A stretch of 40,058 bases of DNA, taken from the NCBI GenBank assembly GCA_937892735.1, contig CALBGL010000050.1, positions 1 to 40,058 of the forward strand, read 5' to 3'. A program made the position numbers and the translations under genes. The number at the start of each line of letters is the position of its first letter. Within the stretch, counting starts at the first letter, position 1. The stretch comes from an uncultured Clostridia bacterium (lineage in GTDB: Bacteria; Bacillota; Clostridia; Lachnospirales; Bianqueaceae). The notes under the pieces were generated by a model. It was not told the DNA's origin. It worked only from the letters and a program-made list of their open reading frames with translations, and ran no database searches. Shown here piece after piece: positions 25,640-33,424 of the stretch.

Positions 25640-25860
25640 AAACGCATTGAGGAAAACTACGGTACAGTCTGCGTTTCAGAGAATCGGCGGTGGGTGCGAG
25701 CCGGTACAGAAGACTGTTCCTTTCCACTTTCCCAGCAGCGGTGAGGAGCCGCAGGGCTGGCAGCCCGTATCCTGCCGATGAGAGGCCGATATTTCGGCAA
25801 TTTGGGTGGCAACACGGATCTTCCGTCCCATATCGGGGCGGATTTTTTATTTTCTGCCCC
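25640..25860 (+). promoter_or_regulatory. T-box riboswitch leader of serS
   Basis: The stem I apical signature AGAGAATCGG...GGTGGGTGCGAGCC (about 25677-25702) is typical of T-boxes. ACAGTCT and AGACTGT (25711-25717) close the stem. A UCC serine codon followed by A (25723-25726) sits where the specifier loop is expected. The T-box core AATTTGGGTGGCAACACGG is at 25799-25817, where the TGG/GGGTGGCA bulge meets the uncharged tRNA CCA end. A terminator follows. Uncharged tRNA-Ser should favour the antiterminator and turn serS on. The exact specifier base assignment is inferred. Confidence 0.92.
25822..25848 (+). terminator. T-box terminator stem
   Basis: TCCGTCCC (25822-25829) pairs with GGGGCGGA (25835-25842) with one G-U, then a run of six T. 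Its 5' arm follows the T-box core, so it competes with the antiterminator. Confidence 0.88.
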
Positions 25861-25891
25861 CCCAGTTTCAGATGAGAAAGGATGTTTTTTC

Positions 25892-27172
25892 ATGTTGGAC
25901 TTAAAGTTTCTTCGGGAAAATCCCGAAATCGTCAAGCAGAATATTCGCAATAAGTTTCAGGATCAGAAGCTTCCTCTGGTCGATGAGGTCATCGCTCTCG
26001 ATGCGAAAAGCCGTAGCGCCAAAATGGAAGCCGACCGCCTGCGTTCGGAGAGAAATCGGCTGTCTAAGCAGATCGGCGCCTTGATGGGACAAAAGAAAGT
26101 AGATGAGGCAAATGCCCTGAAGGCGCAGGTCACCGCGGAGTCTGAGCATCTGGCCGAGCTGGAAAAGCAGGAGGAAGAGCTGTCTTTGCGCATTACTGAG
26201 ATCATGATGGTGATTCCCAATATCATAGATCCCAGTGTTCCCATCGGTAAGGATGACAGTGAGAATGTGGAGATCAAGCGTTTCGGCGAGCCCGCAGTGC
26301 CCGATTTCGAAGTGCCGTATCATACCGATATCATGGAACGTTTCCACGGGATTGATCTGGACAGTGCCCGCAGAGTCGCCGGCAATGGCTTCTATTACCT
26401 GATGGGAGATATCGCGCGACTTCATTCGGCAGTCATTTCCTACGCTCGGGATTTCATGATCGACCGTGGCTTCACCTACTGTATCCCGCCCTTCATGATT
26501 CGCAGCAATGTGGTCACAGGCGTCATGAGTTTTGCCGAGATGGACGCGATGATGTATAAAATCGAAGGAGAAGACCTGTATCTCATCGGTACCAGCGAAC
26601 ATTCCATGATCGGAAAGTTTATCGACACGATTCTGCCGGAAGAAACGCTGCCGCAGACGCTCACCAGCTACTCTCCCTGCTTCCGTAAGGAAAAGGGGGC
26701 CCATGGACTGGAAGAACGCGGCGTGTACCGGATTCATCAGTTTGAGAAGCAGGAGATGATCGTCGTCTGCAAGCCGGAGGAAAGCAAAGTCTGGTTTGAC
26801 CGCCTGTGGCAGAATACCGTCGATCTGTTCCGCAGCCTGGATATTCCTGTTCGTACGTTGGAATGCTGTTCCGGCGATCTAGCCGACCTAAAGGTCAAAT
26901 CTATCGACGTGGAGGCTTGGAGCCCACGTCAGAAGAAATATTTTGAAGTAGGCAGCTGCTCGAATCTGGGAGACGCGCAGGCCCGCCGGTTGAAGATCCG
27001 CGTACGTGGAGAACACGGCAATTATCTGCCGCACACTCTCAATAACACCGTGGTGGCGCCGCCTCGTATGCTGATCGCGTTCTTGGAGAATAATCTGAAT
27101 GCGGACGGATCGGTTCGAGTTCCTGAAGCCCTGCGTCCTTACATGGGCGGCAAGACCTTGCTGATTCCCTGA
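25892..27172 (+). CDS. serS: seryl-tRNA synthetase
   Basis: This 426-residue class II synthetase charges tRNA-Ser. It starts at ATG 25892 (MLDLKFLRENPEIVKQNI) after AAAGGA. An upstream in-frame extension runs through the T-box and is not coding. The N-terminal antiparallel coiled coil (about 30-110, rich in Lys and Glu, RLSKQIGALMGQKKVDEANAL-like) clamps the long arm of tRNA-Ser. The catalytic core has motif 2 (FRKEKGAHGLEERGVYRIHQF) and motif 3 (NNTVVAPPRMLIAFLENN), as in the bacterial type common in Clostridia. A hairpin terminator follows, so it is probably monocistronic and controlled by the T-box. Confidence 0.97.
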   Translation: MLDLKFLRENPEIVKQNIRNKFQDQKLPLVDEVIALDAKSRSAKMEADRLRSERNRLSKQIGALMGQKKVDEANALKAQVTAESEHLAELEKQEEELSLRITEIMMVIPNIIDPSVPIGKDDSENVEIKRFGEPAVPDFEVPYHTDIMERFHGIDLDSARRVAGNGFYYLMGDIARLHSAVISYARDFMIDRGFTYCIPPFMIRSNVVTGVMSFAEMDAMMYKIEGEDLYLIGTSEHSMIGKFIDTILPEETLPQTLTSYSPCFRKEKGAHGLEERGVYRIHQFEKQEMIVVCKPEESKVWFDRLWQNTVDLFRSLDIPVRTLECCSGDLADLKVKSIDVEAWSPRQKKYFEVGSCSNLGDAQARRLKIRVRGEHGNYLPHTLNNTVVAPPRMLIAFLENNLNADGSVRVPEALRPYMGGKTLLIP

Positions 27173-27180
27173 TCGATACA

Positions 27181-27217
27181 GAAAGGAGTTGTTGCTACCC
27201 TGTAACAGCTCCTTTTT
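27181..27217 (+). terminator. intrinsic terminator of serS
   Basis: GAAAGGAGTTGTTGC (27181-27195) pairs with GTAACAGCTCC (27202-27212) and a T-run, with G-U wobbles. It lies 9 bp after the serS stop. Confidence 0.85.
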
Positions 27218-27234
27218 ATTATCTCTTGCATATC

Positions 27235-28011
27235 ATGACAAACCATAAATTTATCACAAGATTTTTCCTTCTTTTCCTGCTTTTTGGCAGCATCTCCTGC
27301 CGCCAAAGCACTCTGTATATCCCTGAGCATGTCGAGGCAAAAGACTCGGCATTGCATCCTCTCACCGGTCAGCCTCTATCTCCTGACTTTCTTTGGAATC
27401 CGATGTCCGCCAGTTTCGATGTTCTCGATCCTATCTTGGCACATGCGGATCTGCTGTTCCAGATTCCTGGACAGAAGGACTTTCTCTACTATGCTGTTTG
27501 GGGAGAATCTCCTTTCCTTCCCCAAGACTCTCTGCTTACAGAGGCCGATAGCAGTGCTGACACATTCGCCCGTTCTCTGCATGTCCCCTATGCGCAGGGT
27601 GCCCAACAAAATCTTTCGTACTCTCTTTTGCCGCGATTTTCTTTTGATTCGGCAAAGGACACTCGCCACTTTAAAGAAGAGGGCGCTCTCTTCCCCGCGG
27701 AAGAAAACGCCCCTATCTTTATCTACGATTCGAAATCCATGACGTATTCCCAGGAGGATATGCCCGGTTTCTCCTGGACCAATGTATTTCTGCTGGAAGT
27801 GGATATCACATTCTCAACGGACGGCACCATCCAGTTCCCCTTAGATGGCGGCACCGGATTCTACATGAGTCATGGCTTCTATGAAGAGATTCGCTGGCAA
27901 ACCTATCCCGATGAGAACCGTTTTGCGCTGCGCGACGAAAACAGTGCGCCACTCACACTCTTTCCAGGAAATAGTTTCTTTATGCTGATCCCCTATAGTC
28001 TTTACGGATGA
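27235..28011 (+). CDS. DUF3048-family lipoprotein (YerB-like)
   Basis: The product has about 258 residues. The N-terminus is a lipoprotein signal: MTNHKFITRFFLLFLLFGSISC, with Cys22 as lipidation site. It then shows HPLTGQPLSP, the NPLTG-type start of DUF3048, and a C-terminal unit WTNVFLLEVDITFSTDG...FYMSHGFYEEIRWQ...LTLFPGNSFFML, which matches the DUF3048 C-terminal domain in order. The central segment differs from the usual RPIAVMIDN/GITRF block, so the protein is a divergent member. No Shine-Dalgarno is visible before ATG 27235, which follows the serS terminator directly. It ends 1 bp from the convergent aldolase gene, with no terminator between. Confidence 0.75.
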   Translation: MTNHKFITRFFLLFLLFGSISCRQSTLYIPEHVEAKDSALHPLTGQPLSPDFLWNPMSASFDVLDPILAHADLLFQIPGQKDFLYYAVWGESPFLPQDSLLTEADSSADTFARSLHVPYAQGAQQNLSYSLLPRFSFDSAKDTRHFKEEGALFPAEENAPIFIYDSKSMTYSQEDMPGFSWTNVFLLEVDITFSTDGTIQFPLDGGTGFYMSHGFYEEIRWQTYPDENRFALRDENSAPLTLFPGNSFFMLIPYSLYG

Positions 28012-28012
28012 A

Positions 28013-28888
28013 TCAGGTCCTGTATGGCGCGATGGCAGCGCGCAGCTTCTCATCAATGACGGGATCCTCCAGAGAAAACGGCGACTTCGCCGGTCCTACC
28101 GGATACCCTAAGAGATTCGTAGCTCGTTTGACAATCGAGTTCGGATTGCCTAATTTAAAGCAGTCTCGAAGCGGACGAATGCTATCCTGTACTTCTCTGG
28201 CTTTCTCCCACTCTCCCGCAGCAAAATGCTCATAAATACTGACCATGACCTCGGGACACACATTGGCGCATCCGGAAATCCCGCCGTTGCCGCCGGCTGC
28301 CAGTGTCCACAGGATCAAGGAATCGTTGCCGCACAAAACAATAAAATCATCGGGTGTCTCTTCGATATACCGCAGCGTATTGTCGAAATTGCCGCTGGAA
28401 TCCTTGATGCCGATAATATACGGATGTTCTGCCAGCTTAGCTACGGTCTGCCAGGTCATATTGATACCGGTACGAGCCGGAATATTGTATAGGATGATCG
28501 GCATTTGGCAGGCATCGGCGATCTCCGTATAGTGTTGTAGAAGTGTCCCCTGCGAACATTCCGCGAAATACGGCGCGATCACAGAGACTGCGTCATACCC
28601 TAGTTCCTTTGCATACTTCGTCAGCTCGATCGTCTCTTTCGTGGTGATGCAGCCTGTACCCGCCAAAATGGGCAACCGACCGTTGTTCTCTTCTGCCACC
28701 GTACGCATGACCAGACGCTTCTCTTCCTGAGACAACGCATAGAACTCCCCATTGGTTCCAAGGCAGAACAGCGCCGCCGCCCCTGCCTTGATCTGCCGGT
28801 TGACCTGATTGCGCAATTCTTCTATATTGACTGATTCGTCTTCCCGCAACGGTGTTACCATTGCTGGTATAATTCCTCGTAATTCCAT
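28013..28888 (-). CDS. DHDPS/NAL-family lyase (DapA-like aldolase)
   Basis: This 291-residue (beta/alpha)8 enzyme has GTNGEFYALSQEEK (the phosphate/carboxylate-binding T-T/N-G loop), the catalytic Tyr in ILYNIPARTG and the Schiff-base Lys in IIGIKDSSGN. Its sequence is labelled 4-hydroxy-tetrahydrodipicolinate synthase by similarity. It is the last gene of a four-carbon acid sugar operon, so it is more likely a catabolic aldolase or dehydratase for a 2-keto-3-deoxy acid than a lysine enzyme. The ATG is preceded by AAGGAAGGA, 14 bp after the fusion protein gene. I cannot tell the substrate from the sequence. Confidence 0.85.
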   Translation of the reverse strand: MELRGIIPAMVTPLREDESVNIEELRNQVNRQIKAGAAALFCLGTNGEFYALSQEEKRLVMRTVAEENNGRLPILAGTGCITTKETIELTKYAKELGYDAVSVIAPYFAECSQGTLLQHYTEIADACQMPIILYNIPARTGINMTWQTVAKLAEHPYIIGIKDSSGNFDNTLRYIEETPDDFIVLCGNDSLILWTLAAGGNGGISGCANVCPEVMVSIYEHFAAGEWEKAREVQDSIRPLRDCFKLGNPNSIVKRATNLLGYPVGPAKSPFSLEDPVIDEKLRAAIAPYRT

Positions 28889-28902
28889 ATTCTCATCCTT
28901 CC

Positions 28903-31266
28903 TTAAAATATTTCCCCCATCGGCGCCGGACTCTCCAGACGCAAATCCGCATGCTCCACGATCTTGCCTCGGCGAAACGTTACCTGCGAGATCACATTTC
29001 CTGCTTCATCGAACATCTGAGCAATCCCATCCGCCATTCGATTCACATAGGGACAAACTGTCTTGATTTTATTTTTATGGCTATAATACGTACGGTACAG
29101 GGCGCGTCCATCTTCCTTGTACTCCCACTCCCAGGAAAGAAATCCTTCCTGGTCATAACAGGTATAGGAGCGAACCCGTTTCCCCAGGTGAAAGAAACCA
29201 CGGCTCATCAGACGGCCATCCGGATAATACTGCTTCTCCTCGCCTTCCAGCAGAAAACGCCCGTCATCCGCCACCGCGCCCGTATATTCCACGCGCAGCG
29301 TTCCATCCGGCCAATACTCCCGAAATGTTCGGATTCCCTCCACATAGGCGGTCGCATGGCTCTTCATCAATTCTTCCTCGGAAGGCGCTTCTGTATCCTC
29401 GCTTAATAACCAAGCCTCATTAAACTCAAAATGCAGCAACGGATTCACGTTAGAAGCCACCAGATGAATCATGCCATCCGGGCTCTGACGTACTACACAA
29501 TATCCTAACACATGATTCCCACCAAAGAGATAGGGGGTTCTCTTGCGTGGCTGTGTGCCCCAGAGTTTCTTGAAATGCCAGGTAGCGCCCTCATCATCTG
29601 ACCAGGCCGCGTAACAACCCTTCTCGGTCACACCCGCGGGCTGACGCCCTTGTTTATCCTGATAGTCTCCGCACATGATGAGCCGCCCGGACTGCAGCCG
29701 CTCGACACAAGGACGCTGCCCTGAATTCAATGCCGGGAAAGGCGTTTTAGAGACCGTATACGTATCTCCCCCGTCCCGCGTAATGGCTTGCGGCATGTAT
29801 CCATCTATGTCAGAGTTCTTACCGCCCAACGCCAGAATCGATCCATCTTTTAGCTCCACGGCCGTGGTATGGCGTCCCGCGGTGCGTCCCTTCGGGTTCT
29901 CCCAGCTCTGCATCCCGTCACGCGTCCTCCATAATACGGAACAGGAACCATCCGATGCGTCACTGACCATATAAAATGTGCCGTCCTGGGCATGAATACA
30001 GGTATTGACCGGCTGCCGCACCACACGCTCTGCCTTTTCTTTAAAATAAGGAAATTTCACCCCGCTCCAGGTGGCTCCGTTATCCTTCGAAACCATGTAC
30101 TGGAAAGGGTAGGAATCGGAAAGCTGCTGCCACCCCCAGAAATGATAGATGGTTCCGTCGGTATCGGTGAACAGCAGCGGCGCATGATCGTTGACTCCTA
30201 CCGGATTGATGAACATGTCCGGCATTTCCCACTCATCGCAGCCCTTGCGCAGCCTTGCGCCTGCCAGTCCGGCTTCCGCATCATACTCATGATAGGTGGA
30301 ATATACGGAAAAGAGCAGATCCCCATTGGGCGCCACGGTAAATCCCGGAGAATGATGGTGATGGCGGAAATTAGGAGAAAAGCCGCTGATCCGGATCTCT
30401 TCATTCGTCGCGTTGTCCGGCGGAATCGGGAACAGATATCTCTTGCGAAAATACGGCTTTTCCGGATTCGGCGCGGCATGAACATAACTGGCCGTTTCCT
30501 GATGCACTCCCATGCATACACGATTGGTCGGATCTTCCGCGGATACCCGCGGCAATGCCCCGCAGACCACGCGAAATCCAATGAAATGACGACCGAAGGA
30601 GTTAGCGTGATCCCTGCGGTCATGGCGATACGACGGCGGCATGGCACAACGCATCCAGAGTTCCAACGGTTCTTCATTATAACGCGCCGGATTATCAAGA
30701 TACCCTCCCCGCACACACTTAAACGCGCCGGAATGCGGCCCCGCAGGGTCCACCCGCTCTTCTTCCGTATACGGCGCGTACCAGTCGAAACACCACTCCC
30801 GAATATGACTGTCGCACATGCGATCCACATCGAGTTCCCGGCTGTGCCGGGCCGTATATTCCCACTCCGCTTCCGTCGGCAGCCGATACTGCACGCCTTC
30901 CCGTTTGGACAGCCAGACGCAGAATCGGGCGGCCTCATAATAGCTCACGCCCAGAACATACCCGCGATATTGCTCTGTATCCGCGTCTCCTTCGCCTTCT
31001 TCCTTCCAGAATTTCTGAAAAAGCGCCTGTGTAACCGGCACATCCGCAATCCAAAACGACTTTGTGATGCGTACTGGATGTACGGGAAGACCATCCGGGC
31101 ATTTCTCCCAGTCTCCACCGCCCATCTTAAATTCTGCCTGCGGCACATAAACCATCCGCATACCGCTGCGATTCGTAAACGTCTCTGTTCCCTCATACAC
31201 CGGGAACTGTCCCCACTCTGCGTCGGCTTCTCGCCAAGCGCCTGCAAATCCTGTTTCTGTTTTCAT
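28903..31266 (-). CDS. SUMF1-sialidase-MORN fusion protein
   Basis: This 787-residue protein has three recognisable parts. Residues about 18-236 are a SUMF1/formylglycine-generating-enzyme-like domain (MVYVPQAEFKMGGGD, YRLPTEAEWEYTAR, CVRGGYLDNPA, IGFRVVCG). The usual SYLC-type catalytic cysteine is replaced, so it is probably a binding or structural domain. Residues about 265-620 form a sialidase-type beta-propeller with Asp-boxes SKDNGATW (393-400), TRDGGDTY (497-504) and SDDEGATW (556-563). Residues about 648-775 contain MORN_2/YwqK-like repeats (YYPDGRLMSRG, YDQEGFLSWEWEY). There is no signal peptide. It sits between the pdxA-like and aldolase genes (gaps 23 and 14 bp). Its function is not known. 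Confidence 0.8.
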   Translation of the reverse strand: MKTETGFAGAWREADAEWGQFPVYEGTETFTNRSGMRMVYVPQAEFKMGGGDWEKCPDGLPVHPVRITKSFWIADVPVTQALFQKFWKEEGEGDADTEQYRGYVLGVSYYEAARFCVWLSKREGVQYRLPTEAEWEYTARHSRELDVDRMCDSHIREWCFDWYAPYTEEERVDPAGPHSGAFKCVRGGYLDNPARYNEEPLELWMRCAMPPSYRHDRRDHANSFGRHFIGFRVVCGALPRVSAEDPTNRVCMGVHQETASYVHAAPNPEKPYFRKRYLFPIPPDNATNEEIRISGFSPNFRHHHHSPGFTVAPNGDLLFSVYSTYHEYDAEAGLAGARLRKGCDEWEMPDMFINPVGVNDHAPLLFTDTDGTIYHFWGWQQLSDSYPFQYMVSKDNGATWSGVKFPYFKEKAERVVRQPVNTCIHAQDGTFYMVSDASDGSCSVLWRTRDGMQSWENPKGRTAGRHTTAVELKDGSILALGGKNSDIDGYMPQAITRDGGDTYTVSKTPFPALNSGQRPCVERLQSGRLIMCGDYQDKQGRQPAGVTEKGCYAAWSDDEGATWHFKKLWGTQPRKRTPYLFGGNHVLGYCVVRQSPDGMIHLVASNVNPLLHFEFNEAWLLSEDTEAPSEEELMKSHATAYVEGIRTFREYWPDGTLRVEYTGAVADDGRFLLEGEEKQYYPDGRLMSRGFFHLGKRVRSYTCYDQEGFLSWEWEYKEDGRALYRTYYSHKNKIKTVCPYVNRMADGIAQMFDEAGNVISQVTFRRGKIVEHADLRLESPAPMGEIF

Positions 31267-31289
31267 GTGACCCTCCCTATTTCTCTTGT

Positions 31290-32255
31290 TTACGGCCGGT
31301 TCTGAATCTTTACCGCGTAATCGTAAGCTGCTACAAGACTTCCCGTCTTCGCCTTCCCCTGATAAGCGATATCATAAGCGGTACCGTGATCGACTGAGGT
31401 TCGTACCACTTTAAGCCCCAGACTGACATTGACGCCGCCTTCGAAATCCAATAACTTCATGGGGATATGTCCCTGATCGTGATACATGCAGACTACCGCG
31501 CCAAACTCTCCGCGGTAAGCCCGCAAAAACACGGTATCCGGCGGCAACGGTCCTACCACATCCATTCCCTCTTTCCGCGCTGCCTGTACCGCGGGGGCAA
31601 TGTCTGTTATTTCCTGATCCCCAAAAGCGCCATTCTCTCCCGCGTGCGGGTTGAGGCCCGCTACGGCGATCACCGGATGCTCCTGGAACCTCGTCAGTGC
31701 ATCCCAAGTCAGACGGATGACTTCCAGAATCCGTTCCTTCTTACAATTGCGGATGGACTGTTCCATGGACACATGCGTACTGACATGCGTCACCGTCAAG
31801 GCCGACGACGCCAGCATCATCGTATAATGCGTCTGTCCGCAGATACCCGCGATCAGTTCTGTATGTCCTGTAAAGTCAGGATCCGTCAGCCGGATGGCCT
31901 CCTTATTGACCGGCAGCGTGACAATGGCTGTAAACTTTCCTTGCAATGCCATCTCCGAAGCTTTTACCACATATTCCCGAGACGCTGCCGCCACCTTGGC
32001 ATTCACCTGCCCCGGCGTCAGATCCTCTTCGGTCAGCCAGCCCAGATCCAGTACATTCAGCCGATTGGGACAGTAGTCTGTCTCATCCTTCGCAAAATGG
32101 AAGGGAACTTCGTATCCCAGTTTTCTACTGCAATACTCCAAGACACTCCTGTCCCCCCAGACCATATATTCTCCCTGTAGTTCTCCCTGTACATAGGCCT
32201 TTAATAAAATCTCGGGACCCACTCCATTCCCGTCCCCCATGGTGATCGCAATCAT
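31290..32255 (-). CDS. pdxA: PdxA-family 4-phospho-acid-sugar dehydrogenase
   Basis: This 321-residue NAD-dependent oxidative decarboxylase has GDGNGVGPEILLKAY near the N-terminus, metal ligands in STHVSMEQSI, MYHDQGHIPMK and SVDHGTAYDIAYQG, and AGLNPHAGENGAFGDQE, all PdxA hallmarks. Beside a DUF1537 kinase such genes are usually PdxA2/DtnB-like and act on 4-phospho-D-threonate or -erythronate, giving dihydroxyacetone phosphate and CO2, rather than in vitamin B6 synthesis. It starts in an ATGA overlap with the kinase stop, so the two are coupled. The stereochemistry cannot be read from the sequence. Confidence 0.9.
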   Translation of the reverse strand: MIAITMGDGNGVGPEILLKAYVQGELQGEYMVWGDRSVLEYCSRKLGYEVPFHFAKDETDYCPNRLNVLDLGWLTEEDLTPGQVNAKVAAASREYVVKASEMALQGKFTAIVTLPVNKEAIRLTDPDFTGHTELIAGICGQTHYTMMLASSALTVTHVSTHVSMEQSIRNCKKERILEVIRLTWDALTRFQEHPVIAVAGLNPHAGENGAFGDQEITDIAPAVQAARKEGMDVVGPLPPDTVFLRAYRGEFGAVVCMYHDQGHIPMKLLDFEGGVNVSLGLKVVRTSVDHGTAYDIAYQGKAKTGSLVAAYDYAVKIQNRP

Positions 32256-33424
32256 TTCCTGATTCTCCCTTCATAATAGTCCATGATATGAGAAACCACT
32301 GTCTGGCTCCCTAATCCACCGGACTTCGTCACCAAATGAAGGTTTCCCAGACTCGTCTCTCCGTCGCATACTGGTACGCCTTCTTCCAAATATCCACGTA
32401 TCTTCACCCGAGAACAGGACAACCGTTTCAAAATTGCCTGCAGGGTATCTCCCCCAAATATGACCAGATTCCGCACTCCGCTGCCGCGCAGGAGCTGCTC
32501 TGTCAGACGCGCCAGCGTCTGTCCAAGCTCGATATGGTAGGACTCCGATGGATTCTGCACCAGATCCTCCGGTCCACAGGCCGCGGCCAGTATCAAAGTT
32601 TCTCCCTGCCGCAGACATGTGACGCAGTTTTCCAGTTGAATCTTCTCCCGCGCCAGGTTCACAATCCGACCGCCTCGCCGTCTTTCCAGCTGCGCAAAAG
32701 TATAGGCATTGGCGCTGCCGCTTACAATCAATAGACCCTTTCTTTTAGGCGGTTCCAGATGGACACGGCCCTTAGAGAGTTTCTGTGCCAGCACATCGGC
32801 CAACCCCGCGCATCCTCCGACAAGACGCATCCGGTTTCTCTCAATCAGCTCTTCTCCAATCTGACAGATTCCTTCCACACTGGAACAGTCATAAAGATAT
32901 ACCTGCGTCCCGGGTACGGCTTGAAACCCCGTTCTCTCCTGCACCAGCGTACAGGATAACGGATAATCCATACGCAGAATATCAACCGCACGGCTGATCC
33001 GCATAGGACTGCGCGGATCTCTGGCAAAAGGAGAGTCTTCCAGGAGCTGCTCTCCAATATAGATCATTCCTTTTTCGAGTTTGCGTCCTACCTGCGGATA
33101 GGATGGAACAAAATGGATGGGAATCCCCAGAGTATCGACCGCCGCGGCAAGAACCGCGGATACATTACCCCGGAAGGCTGAATCCGTTTTAATATAAATG
33201 CTGTCATACTGCGGCGCCAGGCGCCGCAAAAGACTCTGAGTGATCTGATAGGCCTCCCCGGGCATTTTATGCCGGGTCTGCGTATCCACTACCAGCACCT
33301 CGTCTGACGGACATATCCCTACCGGCGATCCCATATACACACTGGTGGATATCCCCTCCTGCGCAAAAGGACAGCCAGTGTCCATGGCGCCGGTGAAATC
33401 ATCCGCCAGAATCAACATTTTCAT
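32252..33424 (-). CDS. four-carbon acid sugar kinase (DUF1537 family)
   Basis: This 390-residue protein has the DUF1537/OtnK-DtnK fold. The N-terminal part has LILADDFTGAMDTG (the conserved ADDxTGA motif) and VVDTQTRHKM. The C-terminal part has NLVIFGGDTLQAIL and GSQTVVSHIMDYY, which form the ATP site. Family members phosphorylate four-carbon acid sugars such as D-threonate or D-erythronate at C4. The next enzyme in the operon (PdxA-type) uses that product. The start overlaps the stop of the alcohol dehydrogenase gene by 4 bp (ATGA), and the end overlaps the pdxA start in the same way. Confidence 0.92.
   Translation of the reverse strand: MKMLILADDFTGAMDTGCPFAQEGISTSVYMGSPVGICPSDEVLVVDTQTRHKMPGEAYQITQSLLRRLAPQYDSIYIKTDSAFRGNVSAVLAAAVDTLGIPIHFVPSYPQVGRKLEKGMIYIGEQLLEDSPFARDPRSPMRISRAVDILRMDYPLSCTLVQERTGFQAVPGTQVYLYDCSSVEGICQIGEELIERNRMRLVGGCAGLADVLAQKLSKGRVHLEPPKRKGLLIVSGSANAYTFAQLERRRGGRIVNLAREKIQLENCVTCLRQGETLILAAACGPEDLVQNPSESYHIELGQTLARLTEQLLRGSGVRNLVIFGGDTLQAILKRLSCSRVKIRGYLEEGVPVCDGETSLGNLHLVTKSGGLGSQTVVSHIMDYYEGRIRK

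Noticed and set aside
25778..25891. 38-residue extension of SerRS
   Set aside because: It translates the T-box leader and terminator; the real start has AAAGGA and the conserved MLDLKF.
28903..31266. Active formylglycine-generating enzyme
   Set aside because: The usual catalytic cysteine in the RGGSYLC-type motif is replaced by GGYLDN, and there is no sulfatase gene in the window.
29992..31305. 437-codon plus-strand frame
   Set aside because: Antisense shadow of the SUMF1-sialidase fusion; no family motifs.
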